Shown: piece after piece, positions 1 to 11,599 of the stretch
Layout of the letters: every line of letters begins with the position of its first letter
How positions within the stretch are numbered: position 1 is the stretch's first letter
Assembly (NCBI GenBank): GCA_963669155.1
Contig: OZ022596.1
Location: 16,372,478 to 16,436,477 of the forward strand
Reading direction: 5' to 3'
Source: Arbacia lixula
Lineage: Eukaryota; Echinodermata; Echinoidea; Arbacioida; Arbaciidae
Length of the DNA stretch: 64,000 nt
Position numbers and translations under genes: made by a program
The notes under the pieces: generated by a model
Told to the model about the DNA's origin: nothing
What the model saw: the letters and a program-made list of their open reading frames with translations, nothing else
The model's database searches: none

Positions 1-210
1 GCCAAGGAAAACGACGAGTTGGTCGAGCAGTGGCGCAAGCATGTGGAGAGCGACCTTGACGTCAAGTGTTGCAGAACTCCCCACTTTGCGAAGCACAGTG
101 ACGAGTAGGAGGAGAGCATCTACGGCTTTATGGGCAAGCTGACGCTGCAGCGCTGCCGCACGTTCCAGTTAGAGAAACTCAGCAGTAATTTACATCTTGG
201 GGAATCATAA
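1..210 (+). pseudogene. Coding-like fragment with in-frame stop, family unknown
   Basis: Frame 1 is open from base 1, interrupted only by TAG at 106-108, and continues to TAA at 208-210. The translation is charged and protein-like (starts AKENDELVEQWRKHVESD; after the stop EESIYGFMGKLTLQRC). The stretch is clearly more GC-rich than the AT-rich DNA that follows, as expected for former coding DNA. No start codon or splice acceptor is visible because the window cuts it. I do not recognise the family. It could be the 3' end of a gene or retrocopy that has acquired one nonsense codon, or two adjacent exons read through. Confidence 0.4.
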
Positions 211-1484
211 TTCATAATGATTCATTAATGTATCATAATGAAAGCGAGAATTCCATAGGAATTCCGTCGTCGGCGGGGACGCTACTGTAGGAAGCGCCAA
301 AGAAGGCCGAATTAAAGTAGAATGAGTGAGGGAGCTCAACAAATGGACACTATGTTAAATCTTCCTAAAGGTGTGGTCACTATAGACTGTAGGATAAACT
401 TTGCCTTGACTTAACGAAGGATGAGTGAGGGAGACAATTAATCCGCGCAGCCAGCTTGACAAATGAACAAGAAATCTCTCCTACCAGAGATGCCATTATA
501 GGATGGACTTTTGCGAAACTTGACAAAATGGTAAGGGAGAGAGAGTGCCCGCTGAGCTAGCGCAACAATCTTGCCTCAAATGAAGGTCATGATGAATTAA
601 CGGATGGGCTTTGGAACGATTTGAAGAGAATGCGCAGAGGTAGCTCAACTAATCAACGCTTCATTTCTCCTTAAGGAGAGGTCATTGAAGGGTGGACTTT
701 CCCACAGAGGAACATCGGGGTAACTCCTCACATGTCCTATATAAATATCAGTGACACATCTCTCTCTTGATTAAGCTGCGAGCTTTAGTATTGACTGGTC
801 AGAAATAACTGCCAATCTAAATTGTTTACATGCCGAAACTCGCACATCATTATTGAACCAGCGGACTGCATCTCCTTTGGTGTATTGAGCATTAGTTTAT
901 AACTGATGCAGGGGAACAAAAGGTATTTTGTATCCACCCATTGGACTGTCAGTATAGACATGCTCACCGTAATAGCGGATCATATTCAGATATGCCTAGA
1001 ACGAGTATTTACCTAACTTGTGACATATGACTCAAGTCATAGATGTATGTGTTATGTCACACAAAGAAGAATGTTTCATTATCATGTATGTATATTATGA
1101 AACTGATATGTGAGCCAAGAATCTGGAGGTTCAGATTTTGTTCGTCGTATACTGTGTAAACTTTACTTGAAAGAGTTTGGATTGATGAAAAAGAACCAGG
1201 GGTATGGGGCATATTAAGTTGATAAGCATCCTGACTGACTGGTTTACCATGATATGCAATTGATACAAAGAGCTCAGTACAGAGAACTGTGTGGCACTCC
1301 ATGATCGCCTACGTCACACGACAAAGCACCCAGAGAGAGAGAGAGAGATAGTATATCAAGCAGTCATATTAACATAAGATAGCTTGGACAGACCACAAGG
1401 CAAATCATGATCGTTGAATTATTTCACGAAAAGTTAAATTGCATGCATGAACCCTTTTGAACAAAGAATGATACGACCTCTCTT
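211..1484. other. Non-coding stretch with weak degenerate repeats
   Basis: No supported gene. Between about 320 and 720 the phrases 'gagtgagggag', 'ctcaac/cttgac ... aaatgg' and 'aggtcat..a.ggatggactttt' recur at roughly 100-150-base spacing, which suggests an old, highly degenerate tandem repeat. A short (GA)n occurs near 1331-1347. Confidence 0.3.
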
Positions 1485-2175
1485 AACCCTAATACTACCG
1501 GGGTATTTCAAAGCATGTTAGGGTGGGGGGGGGGGGGGGCATTATGGCCATGGGCCGCCCGATTCCCTCATTTTCTTTTTATAAGGGTCAAGAATTATGT
1601 ACTCTACCAGTTGTATAGCTAAATGTACGAAAGTGCCTTTATGTTTCTAATTCAATAACGTATGCTCATTTATGCAAGAAATCACTTGATAAAGCCTTAG
1701 GAATATCAATTTCTGGTACAGATATCTTTAGAAAATCCCTCATCAATTCCCGAAAAAAGGATAGGTTGTGGTAATTATTTCTTACGTATTTCATTGTTTT
1801 TCGTCAAGCGCATTTTGCGATTTGGGTGTAAGTGTGCGTGAATGTGGGTGTATGTGGGTTTGTGTGTGTTGTAATTATTTACACTTCCTATAAGAAAAGT
1901 ATTTACATAAAATGGGAAATCTCCTGCATGATTTTGTCTATATGGTTGTGCTCAGTCATATAGAGAAATAGCGAAATTTCAGTCACATGTGTTTGGTAAA
2001 CGTAATCTGGTATTTGCACGGTAGGTCCGATCGTCATAAATTTGGTATCAAAATGCGCGAAAAGGATCAGAAAAAAAATCATGTTCGTTTCGAAATATTG
2101 AGGTGTTCGGAAGTACCGACAAATAAATGACGGGTGGTGGGGGACTAATGCACCCCCGTGAGTATTAGGATTAAA
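1485..2175. mobile_element. Candidate TIR element, non-autonomous
   Basis: The left end reads TTAACCCTAATACTACCGGG (from about 1485). The reverse complement of the right end (about 2152-2175) begins TTAATCCTAATACTCACGGG, so about 16 of 20 positions agree. Both ends border G/C-homopolymer tracts. No transposase is encoded in the roughly 690 bases between. Target duplications were not resolved, so this stays tentative. Confidence 0.4.
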
Positions 2176-3400
2176 GGATTATGTGAAGCACGTTGAATTC
2201 TCAATACTGCACATATAAGGGAAAGTCGTCCCGTGATGTATTAGTGTAAGAGACCGGCGGCATGGATCATTCTTCGACACATATCTCCGTCACACACACG
2301 CCTGAGTTGCAAGTAATAGCATGTGAAGTGCACAGTATTGATGCAAGAACACGACATGGAATTCATTCTCTATAAGAAGCAGAATAATTGTGGTTGTACA
2401 TGTATTTAATTGAGGAAAGCAATGTTTGAGCAAACTATTTCTCTCTCAAATGACATTCTATTGCATGTGAATCTCCAACGATATAAGCTATCCATCATTT
2501 TGTACATTGTATATCTATATATACATGTTATCAGAATCAGTGTCGGCGTGTGTAAAATATCTAATTGGTGATTCAAATGGCCTAGCTTCTTTGCATTGTA
2601 AAGTGTACAGCTCGGTTTTTTCTTGATTTCCCGCGAGATGTTCCTTCACATATACATATATGATTCTCTCTGCTTGTGATCTGCGTCGGGTTTCACTGAA
2701 ACTCCTTGCGTCGGACGCAAGGACGACGCAGGGAAGGATTGTAGAAGTTTACCAAGCAAGCTGCCAACTCCACGTAGAAAAACACGGACGGCCGGTTGTG
2801 ACCATGGCATAAGGCATCCTAGTATAAATGTACTTATCTTTTAAAGGATGAATAAATAAGAACTTAGTCAGTTATATTTCTAAGCGTTTAATAAAGACAG
2901 CATTATAAAAGAGCAGTTATGTATTTTTAATTTTTAGTTCTTGAAATAAAATGTATGTTTGTCACATCCTACCTAATATCCCTCATTCTCATTTTCAATT
3001 TTATATTGTAATAAATTATTTTACTTTCTTACTCTGATTTTAGTTGTATTTTTTTGTGTGTGTGTGGGGGGGGGGGAGGGGGGGGGGTCAGCCAGGAAAT
3101 AATATGTAAGAAAAAACATGACATTTTTTATATTCAGGAGAGTTTTTGTCGACAATTACCAAAGTGTTGCATCACTGATTGAATTGAGTTTTGATTAGGA
3201 CAATTCTCTGCATCCACAATACAGTGTATAGATATTTGAATGTTTCCTTCATCAAAACAATGAGCATTTACATGATTATACATGGACCAGTTTCATCATT
3301 ACCGTATTGATATATGTCATGAATTTGAAAATGTTGATGCATTCAAGAATAAAAAATATATTTGTGAGGAAAATAAGCGACCGTCTACGTATGCTTATCT
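2176..3400. other. AT-rich intergenic DNA, no gene seen
   Basis: Only short homopolymer and TG/G runs (about 3052-3088) are visible. Open frames here are short and lack recognisable motifs. Confidence 0.4.
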
Positions 3401-3564
3401 GAATATGGAGTACCGAAGTGTGACGTCATTTGAGCATTATTGTTCAGACAAATGACTCTAAACCATACGGGCAGAACAAGCAGCGGTGATTACAACGGGG
3501 AATGTAATTAAGAATGCCGGACACTAGCCCGGTATACAGTATCGAACAGGTAAACCTCTCAGTT

Positions 3565-3870
3565 GAGTGAGTTTGTTTAGAGCCAATTTGTCTTGACAAC
3601 ATGTTCATATGACGACACCACTTCGGTACTCTATATGAACGAATGCTTGCATCGGAAGAGAAAAGAACAACGAAGATGGCTTTAGAGAAACAGAGGGGGG
3701 GGGGGCGGAGGGGAGGGGGTAGAGAGAGAAAAAGAGAGGAGGAGGGAGAAAGAGGTGGAGAGAGAGGAGGTTGGGAGAGAGAGAGACGGAGAGAAAAGCG
3801 AGCGCCATGGAAAAGTAGTAACATTTATCAATTATCTCACAGCATAGAAGATGTCATATCATAGTTCACG
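3565..3870. repeat. Diverged relative of the 12.4/18.8 kb block plus polypurine tract
   Basis: Around 3575-3640 the phrase 'tttagagccaatttgtcttgacaacatg...tatgacg...cttcgg' matches the block that occurs at 12452-12510 and 18777-18840. As in those copies it is followed by a low-complexity tract, here G/GA-rich (3695-3795) instead of CT-rich. Open frames over this tract are low-complexity artefacts. Confidence 0.5.
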
Positions 3871-4085
3871 TTACTACAAGATTGTATCAGATTTATAGGG
3901 CTCTCGGGTCACTTTCAGGATACATTTTGGCAACAAATCCCCCCTCCCCGATGTGATTTTTTTTCATAAATTGCACATTTCCTTATATCAAAAAGAAAAT
4001 TACCTAAGTAACAGATAGAAACTTGTTGACAATCTGCAAGTATATATGTTTAATACTCTATGAAAACGTACCAACATCAGCAATC

Positions 4086-4158
4086 GGTCTGTTGGCTCAG
4101 TTGGTAGAGCGTCAGACTGATAACCTGAGGGTCACGGGTTCGATTCCTGACATAGATG
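4086..4158 (+). tRNA. tRNA-like sequence, Ile-type anticodon GAT; probably a pseudogene/SINE head
   Basis: A D-arm (GCTC-loop-GAGC, 4095-4110), an anticodon arm with loop CTGATAA (4117-4123, anticodon GAT) and a T-arm with loop TTCGATT (4139-4145) are all in correct register. The acceptor stem (4086-4092 against 4151-4157) pairs poorly, and the anticodon and T stems each contain a mismatch. Box A and box B are intact. A T-run follows at about 4162-4174. Poor acceptor pairing and proximity to another tRNA-like unit argue for a tRNA-derived SINE rather than a functional gene. Confidence 0.45.
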
Positions 4159-4209
4159 CTCTTTTGGTTTTTTTCTCGTTGATTTGAAACTAATAGTCTA
4201 TACGCTAAA

Positions 4210-4570
4210 ATCACCAAGCAAAATCACCGACGTCTTATAGCCTAGTGGTAGGGTAAGCGCCGGGACTACCTCACACTCGTGCTAGCGAGCACGGGTTCGA
4301 AACCCGCTAACTCCAAGGTTGCAAAGCCAAGGTTCAAGGATTGTCGGATGGCCCGGCAAAGGCATTGGGATCGCCCTTGTTCCTCCCCTAAAGAGTTAGA
4401 GTCTATAGTTCTTATAGGCTATAGTTTTTAGGAGGTAGGAAGGGATACGCGATGGGCCGGTCGCCATACCAGAAGGGAACTAATGGTAGTCGGTAAAGGG
4501 TGATGAGCCCGAAGTCACGACACCTGAACTCCTGGCAACCATCGCTTAACCTTTTATTTTTTTTTGTTGA
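4210..4570 (+). repeat. tRNA-derived SINE
   Basis: A box A-like segment (tagcctagtggtagg, 4219-4233) and a perfect box B (ggttcgaaacc, near 4291-4301) lie in a type II tRNA-like fold with a long variable arm (ctcgtgctagcgag). A non-tRNA body follows for about 250 bases to a T-rich end (4551-4565). This layout of a Pol III head, unrelated body and simple tail is typical of SINEs. The 3' boundary is approximate. Confidence 0.5.
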
Positions 4571-5246
4571 ACTATTGACTTTAATTGTTGTTTTCCTTCT
4601 ATCTTTGATGACAACAATCATCCAGAGCCTTATCATCTTTGTTGTTCCGTTTTTCATTATTCCATATTCCTCTTCTTATTACTTTTCTGCCCGGTTTTTT
4701 TTGTCCATTGATTTTCTACACTTTCCTGGAGCATGTTGCATATAGGTTTTAAATTCTACCTTACCATCAATGGTAGCTACCGAGAAAACCTTTCTGCAAC
4801 ATGACCCTGATCTCTGATATCATCCAATCTTTCTTATTTGCACAGAGTAGAGGGTATCCTCAACCAGCAAGGCTATCTTTCAATCCTACAGCGGAAGGCC
4901 TTCCCTTCAGGGAAACGCCTGATCGGAGGAGGGTTCGTTTTCCAGTAGGACAATGACCCAAATGCCATATTGACTGGTAGGCAGCCATTTAATAGAGTAT
5001 AACTTTGTTTGAATCAAGGATAAAATGTACATTCTTATATACTATTCACTTTAAAACGAAACTTAATTGAACTATGCTATGAGCCTGAATATCAATAAAG
5101 CCTACCAATTATACACTGAATGCAGGTGTTCCTAAACTTTTGGAGTTCAGTGTATCTCTCTTACTTTCTCCCCCACTACATATTACTCTTACTTCCTCTC
5201 GATCTCCCTATACGGTACACACAGCTGGCCACCATACCGTACCGGG

Positions 5247-5532
5247 TAGGCATGGGCGGAAATCCCGGGGGGGGGGGGGGACACAATATCAAATGTCCCC
5301 CACCCCCCACTATTTTCGGTCGCGTACCTCCACGAGACTGGGCGGATTAAATTTTTTTCGAAGAACCTCATAACCCCCCCCCCCCCCCCCCCTACTGAGA
5401 GCATTTTCAGAGACTGGGCGGGATAAAAAAAAAATGAAGGAAAAAAAACACCTCCCCAAAATCCCATCACTACCCCCCCCCCCCCCCCCCCTCCCCCCTT
5501 CCACCTTCGGGGAGCGATTTCCGCCCATGCCG
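5247..5532. mobile_element. Foldback/MITE with GGCGGAAAT termini and G/C-homopolymer interior
   Basis: The left end (GCATGGGCGGAAATC, from 5248) and right end (GATTTCCGCCCATGCC, 5516-5531) are inverted copies. The interior holds long G, C and A runs and two copies of 'gagactgggcgg'. Open frames across it are homopolymer artefacts (poly-Pro/Gly). No transposase is present. Confidence 0.6.
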
Positions 5533-5534
5533 AG

Positions 5535-5862
5535 GGGTCCAATACATTCCATAAAGTTCCCGAATAAAGATCATGAAATATTTGTTTCATATCCTTCATT
5601 AATATATTCTTCGTTCATTAATTGAATCCTTACCATGGACCTTGTAATATAGTGCCCATGCTCTAAGCTCCGAACGCAGGAGCCAGATTCAGATGTTTTG
5701 TTATTTCTAATTACTGCGGCTTGAGCAAACCAACGAAAATTCAAGTTGCACCTCGGCCGCAACACCGCGGGGGTTCCGGCTGCGCGCCCAATCATTTTCC
5801 GCTAAAACGTCAAAAGGCAGCTGGAAAGAAATGTATCGCGTAGATTTTGCGTGTCGCGCATC
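5535..5862. repeat. Repeat shared with 7155-7545
   Basis: From 'gaggggtccaatacattcc' to 'gtgtcgcgcat' this stretch matches 7155-7545 almost throughout, including a GC-rich segment with 'cacctcggccgcaacaccg'. The 7-kb copy carries about 60 extra bases belonging to the foldback arm there. It is part of a composite repeat family, not a gene. Confidence 0.65.
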
Positions 5863-6290
5863 CCTCCTCTTTGTCACAAAGAGAGAGAGACTTATAAACA
5901 TATATTTTATACGTGTGAATTTGCTGGGATGATATGGGAACGGTGCAGTAACCTTCTTGATTATATAAATTTAAAAAACTTAAGCTGGGAAGAGATTCAT
6001 TTTGGAATTGACTTACCGGACAAAGGAAGAGGTCAATTAGTTAATCATGTTTTAATACTGGTAAAAAGATTAATTTCCTTAGGAAGAGGAAAGAACACAC
6101 AAATAACTGAACAATCGGTTAAAAGCCAGATTGAACAAGATAGGTTAGAAGAAAAAAGGATAGCAGTTTTGCATAATACATTATCAGTGCACTTGAAAAA
6201 GTGGGAAAATTGGATATGGTAGGGCTCCCCTGCCTTGTGAGTTTTATGTATTTGAAAATAAAATAAAACAAACTAAAATAAAACGTATAT
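5860..6290 (+). mobile_element. Non-LTR retrotransposon 3' end (zinc-knuckle and C terminus)
   Basis: A frame ending at 6222 encodes about 120 residues. They include CHKERETYKHIFYTCEF..MIWERC, the C-x3-E/H/C and W pattern of the zf-RVT region at the C terminus of LINE reverse transcriptases, and end with LKKWENWIW. An A-rich tail (6254-6285, AAAATAAAA-type) follows the stop. The element is 5'-truncated at about 5866, directly after the composite repeat, with no reverse transcriptase core. Family-level assignment was not possible. Confidence 0.7.
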
Positions 6291-6807
6291 TTATTAACAT
6301 TGAAGGAGTGGGACGACAATTTAGAAGTATTTTTAGTATCCACTAAGATATGCCCTGCAACTCGTTCTAGAGATGGTAATATGTATGCTCCTGTTCCAGA
6401 AGAAATAAGTGCATGTATAAGAAGCCCGGGGGGGGGGGGGGCGTGGAGGGAAAGGAGAGGGCGGGGTATGGTGGAGGGGTGGGGTAGGGGAAATGGAGGG
6501 AAGGGCCTTTTTTGTGTCCTTTTTTCTTATCTAATTTATCAATGAACACAATGAGCGAATGATATGTTTTTCCTTTTGAACAGCGATTAATGGTTGTTTT
6601 TCTTTATTGTTGTAATTTGATGTAATTCTTGAAAAATCTGACAGTTTGTATAAATTTGTTATGATCAATGATTATGACGAATATGTTTCTGGAAATAATA
6701 TGTTACAGTAATTGTCATTTAAATCATTCATGAATAATTGTTTAATGTTCTGTAAAATTGGTGTTCATTGATTAATAAAATACATGTTGAAACAAAAAAT
6801 CCCAGTT

Positions 6808-7765
6808 TAATACCTGGGATGAATCGATGAAAATTGTATCGATCACCGATAGCCCAGATATCGATAGTCCAGAGGGAAAAATAAGACTATTTTTGACATG
6901 ACGTCACGAAATAGTACTTTTTTCCCTCTGACCTCTCTACCTTCAAATAGTTCATCTATTTGTGGTCAGATGACACCCTTTCAACCAATCAACGGACTGG
7001 AATATATTAATGAGGGATATAATATACAAATATTTCATGACCATGAGGGATCTTGTGGAATCTATTTGCACCAAGGTTAAGTGGAGGGCGTGCGGTACTA
7101 TTTTCCCGAGACCGCAGGTCGAGGGAAAATGGTACCGCACGCCCTCCACTTCACCGAGGGGACCAATAGATTCCACAAAGCTCCCGAATAAAGATCATGA
7201 AATATTTGTTTTATATCCTTCATTAATATATTCCAGTCCATTGATTGGTTGAAAGGGTGTCATATGACCACAAATAGATTAACTATTTGAAGGTAGAGAG
7301 GTCATTAATTTAATCCTTACCACGGACCTTGTAATATAGTGCCCATGTTCTAAGCTCCGAACGCAGGAGCCCGAGTCATATTGTTAGTTCCTACGGCTTG
7401 AGCAAACCAACGGAAATTCAAGTTGCACCTCGGCCGCAACACCGCGGGAGTTCTGGCAGCGCGCCCAATAATTTTCCGCTAAAGCATCAAAAGGCAGCTG
7501 GAAAGAAATGTATCGCGCAAATTTTGCGTGTCGCGCATTTACCTGGGATGAATCGAGGCAAATTGTATCGATCACTAATAGCCCAGATATCGATAGTCCA
7601 TAGGGAAAAAAGAGACTATTTTTGACATGACGTCACGAAATAGTACTTTTTTCCCTCTGACGTCACGAAATAGTTCTTTTCTTCCCTCTGAGCTCTCTTC
7701 CTCCAAAAATTTCATCTATTTGTGGTCATATGACACCCTTTCAACCAATCAACGAACTGGAATAC
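6808..7765. repeat. Two direct copies (~742-base period) of a composite repeat
   Basis: The segment beginning 'acctgggatgaatcg' at about 6808 (containing 'atttttgacatgacgtcac' and 'tagtactttttt') recurs from about 7550. A foldback arm follows in both copies (from 6930, and from about 7695 in a partial form). The second copy also has an internal repeat of 'tgacgtcacgaaatagt'. The arrangement suggests duplication involving the foldback element below. Confidence 0.6.
6930..7303. mobile_element. Nearly perfect 374-base foldback element
   Basis: The two halves are inverted copies of each other around a centre near 7115. Left terminus GACCTCTCTACCTTCAAATAG (from 6930) mirrors the right terminus ending GAAGGTAGAGAGGTC at 7303. 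Arms near the centre (7080-7098 against 7132-7150) match perfectly over 19 bases. A single-stranded copy would fold into a hairpin with ~185-bp arms. There is no coding capacity, consistent with a MITE or foldback transposon. Confidence 0.75.
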
Positions 7766-7796
7766 ATTAATAAGGGATATGAAAATAAATAAAAAA

Positions 7797-8280
7797 ATGT
7801 TCATCCCTTATCGCGTAGCTCTCGCATATCACGTACATTGTATTTACGAACGCAAATACAAATGCACGCACACGAAGGGGAATCTCATCTGGGTATTTCG
7901 CAATACCAGCGGTGGGAAGTCCCGCTTTACATTCGCGTTGTCTAGTATTTCAGACCCTGCACGAATTTTGAGAGAAAAAAGTACTACACCTGTATAGGCC
8001 ATGGGCCAAAAAAAAACCCGAAAAGGTACCTCCCCTTAGCCACAATTTCAAACAATGTTTTTATGTTAGGCAGGACCCTCAGCTGTTAGAATCTGCCTGT
8101 TTGCCATTGCACTGGTGGTGGGTGTGGACACTATGGCCGTTACCATGGTAACATGTCAATGGAATTTGGGAATTTGAAGAAGTTACGAAATTGCCATATA
8201 TTTCTTAAATGATAACATAAAGAGACAAAATGTGTATGTAAGTATACATTTCGAGAGTTGTCCATTTAATTCTGATAGGA
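7797..8280. repeat. Partial copy of the tandem-array unit (end of block C)
   Basis: This stretch, from 'gttcatcccttatcgcg' to 'ccatttaattctgatag', matches 15787-16237 and 22178-22635. It is the left-most remnant of the ~5-kb array described from 10892. Some of it ('gccattgcactgg...ttaccatgg') merges into the ~365-bp satellite that follows. Confidence 0.7.
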
Positions 8281-9640
8281 ATCTAAGCCATTTAAGGACA
8301 CGATCATGCGCAAAAATGGATATTGCCATGGAAACAATCCGTTAAACAAATATTTGTTTTAGTAACAATTCAAATATATGTTAAATGGCTAGTCAAAGTC
8401 AAATAGCCGCTTCTAAAAGAGTGAATATAAGATGCTAGACTCATATCAATGAAGAAAGAGTTATCTTTAAGTGTTAACAGTAACAGTCATGCACAAGAGC
8501 ACCGTTGCTATGACAACACCATGGTGCCCAAAATACTGAAATTACAGAAATGCAAGAAATTGCCATATATTTCATACATGGTGACCTAAAAACACAAACT
8601 TAGTGTCTTGGTTAACATTTATCGAGTTGCCCAGTTGATTCTGATTGTAATTTAAGTCATAAGAAATCACGATTATGCCTAAAAATGGAAGTTGCCATGG
8701 AATCGATATGAGCCGAAAAGGCAATTTTGTTAGAAAACCATTCAAAATTATGTGAATACACAGCAAAAAAAACCTAATCTTTATAGTTTTATAAATAATA
8801 AGATGCCAGAATAGAAACAATCAAGATTGAGTCATTTCTAAGTGATAGCTGTCACGCATAAAATGACTGTTGCTATGACAAAACCATGGTGCCAAAAATA
8901 TTGAACTAACAAAAAAATATAGGAAAGTGCCATAATTATATTTCTCACTTGGCAACATAAAAACACAAAATTAGTGTCTAAGTATACATTTATCAAGGTG
9001 CCCAGTTGATTCTGATCACCATCTAAGTCGTGTAAGGTCATGATCATACCTAAAAAGAGTTGTTGTCATGGAAACGATATATAAAAAAGGCGTTTTGTGA
9101 GAAAAAAATTCAAATACATGTCATTACGTAGCACAAAACCTAATCCTTTTTGATATTTTTATGAATATTTACATGCCAGAATAGTAGAAATAAAAATTAA
9201 GTGATAATTGTCATACATGAAACGACTGTTGCTATGACAACACCATGATGCCAACAATATTGAAATTACATAATTATAAGAAAGTGTCATATATTTCTGA
9301 TATGGTGAATTAAAAACACAAAATAAGTGTCTAGGTATACATTTTTCAAGGTGCCCAGTTGATTTTTATTGTAATGTAATTCATTTAAGATCACAATTCT
9401 ACCTAATAGTAAAGTAGTTGCTGCCATGGAAATGATATGAACAAAAAAGGCAATTTTTGTAGGAAAACCATTCAAATATATATAGAAATATCTCGCACAA
9501 ACCCTTATCCTAATTTATAGTAGTATCAATATTTAGATGCCAGAATGGAAGTAATCATGATTGAAGTATTTCTAAGTGATAACTGTCATACCTCAAATGA
9601 CTGTTGTTATGGCAACACCATGGCGGCAAAAATAGAATTC
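8130..9640. repeat. Diverged ~365-bp satellite, about four units
   Basis: The phrase 'gctatgacaacaccatggtgcc..aaata.tg' recurs near 8515, 8880, 9240 and 9615, with 'gtgcccagttgattctgat' and 'gccatggaa.cgatat' at matching offsets. The spacing is 360-375 bases. Units are noticeably diverged from one another. Inverted copies of the same unit lie at about 18050-18640, inside the later array. Confidence 0.7.
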
Positions 9641-9699
9641 ATTACGTGAATCCTGTGTTTAAAAAATACCCCACCAGCTTATAACACAGGAACCCCATT

Positions 9700-9945
9700 G
9701 CCCTGCGTGTTATGTCAATGGGAGGTCAGGTGGGGAATCTGAAACCCCAATTTCAGATTTTGGGAGAGCTTCAATTCTCTCGTTTAAACTGGGGTGGGGT
9801 TCATTTGACTGCTGATAAGGCCTTGCGTGTAAGTCAATGGGAATTCAAGTGGGGTATCGACACCCCATTTTCAGTTTTTGGGGAAAGTTGAGTTTTTCTC
9901 GTTTAAACTGGGGTGGGGTCGACTGCAGCTGCTGATAAGAGCCGA
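9700..9945. repeat. Two tandem units of ~118 bases
   Basis: 'gcgtgt.a.gtcaatgggaattcaggtgggg' and 'ctcgtttaaactggggtgggg' occur twice, about 118 bases apart (from 9705 and from 9823). The copies are diverged. No coding interpretation is supported. Confidence 0.5.
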
Positions 9946-9949
9946 ACAA

Positions 9950-10891
9950 ACACCGCACTGGAAACCGCAACAGGCTGATGAACAGCGTGGAGTGAGATTG
10001 CAGCTGTCCTCCTTACGTAATAGGATAAACAAACTATTAAGAGCTTCCTGGCTGGAAGTAATCTTGAAATAATGACTTTGTATTATATTAGTTTTAGGAC
10101 ATTAGCATGTCGAAAAACGATTCAAAAATTTGATGAAGATTGAAATAAAATTTTGAACGATGCAAAATGACCCACAATTGCCGAAATAACAGTAAGTAAA
10201 AAAAATACCTCTCTCTCTCCCTCTCTCTCTCCCTCTGCCTGGCCGTATGAAGGTCACTTCTCCTTGGGGGGAAGGTGGATTATCTGGGAGAGTGTGTGGG
10301 TGTTTACTTAAGGATTACCATTCCTGCTGATATCGGGATGGGGGGGGGGGGGGGCAGTGAGAGAAGCTTGGAATTTGAAATTGGGGTGTCAGAGGAGATT
10401 TGTTTTTAAACACAAATTTTCGTAATGGATATGCTAATTACATACAAAGCAATTCCAAGGTAAAGTGAGGCACTTTCATCTCTTGTGCTTTCTAATTGTC
10501 ATTGTCATGGTATCTCACCAATCAAGAAGTACAATTCCAGAACATGGTTAACATACATATCATTTCACCATATAAAATCTATTACCTCAAATTTATTGAT
10601 TGATCGCAATCAAGATCTGAGACATTCTTTTAAATTGTGGTAATACCAAATAAAAGGTGTTACTAGGGCAAAGGCACGATAAATATAAAATGATTTGCCA
10701 TTATCATAATTTTTTTTTCATTGTCATTATTATTAATTTTTTTTTGGATGGAGGAGCTACGTACCACTAAACACACCCATGTAGATATGTATGTATTTTT
10801 GTTGTCTGGTTGATTGCAATCAATATTTTGGTCATATTGTTAGCTTATTATTGTTGGCATTTTGAAAGTGGTTATGCTAACGTACTATTTA
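9950..10891. other. AT-rich spacer before the array, no gene
   Basis: It contains a (CT)n tract at about 10208-10236 and a G-run at about 10340-10354. Nothing else was recognised. Confidence 0.4.
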
Positions 10892-11138
10892 GATAAGGGA
10901 AGTTCAGAAAATGTCATACCATGAAAACAAAATATAAGTATAATATAATACAATATATAGAGATACATACCCGAAGCTTCAAAATTAAATGCAATAAAAT
11001 GTTCAAGTTATCCTAATCAATTATGGCAGGTCAAGGATTGTTGCTACACCAACTCGTAATTTGGGGAAGTTTTATTTGAAAACTAGTTTACTGAAACCAA
11101 CATATTGTTTCTCAAGTAACTAGGTATTGGACTGTTAT

Positions 11139-11599
11139 CCCGGGGGGGGCACTCAAATTATATTTTGATGGGGGTGTGCCTCACAAAACCCTGAAATGGG
11201 GGTCTAAGGAACTGACTCCAAGGGTAAAATCCGCGTAAAATGTGGGGTCTTAGGAACTAAAAATACAACGCCCGGCATTGTGAAAAACAGGGTCTACAGA
11301 ACGGTCCTCGCTGCACATGCGACGCGCGTTGTGTTTACGTCAGGGTTTTCTTGCAGCTCGCTCGGCCGGCGGGTCGGGCGGCCGGGTTTATGTTGAAGCG
11401 TAGCAAGCTGCACGCAAGCCGCGGACCTGGAGAACGGAGGGAGGGGCAAAGCGGGGAGGCTAAGGAGCGGAACTTTCGCGGAACTTTCGCCATGCGTAGG
11501 ATATAGAGGATCTAGAGAACTGATATCGAGGTCTCAAAAAGGGGGTCATCAAAGCGGCACGTCCCCGTACCACCAATGTATGTGAGTGCCCCCCCCCCC
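11139..11599. mobile_element. 461-base TIR element unique to array unit 1
   Basis: Array copies at 17171-17190 and 22881-22900 read straight through 'actgttatagctat', whereas here 461 bases lie between 'actgttat' and 'atagctct'. Termini are inverted: GGGGGGGGCACTCA at the left and TGAGTGCCCCCCCC at the right. The flanking duplication appears to be only AT. The centre is GC-rich, with 'gctcggccggcgggtcgggc' near 11360. No transposase frame is present. Confidence 0.75.

Noticed and set aside
4086..4158. Functional tRNA-Ile gene
   Set aside because: The acceptor stem pairs at few positions and two other stems have mismatches; a SINE head or pseudogene is more likely.
9975..9995. Hammerhead-ribozyme-like CTGATGA
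   Set aside because: No GAAA core or pairing helices were found at suitable distance.
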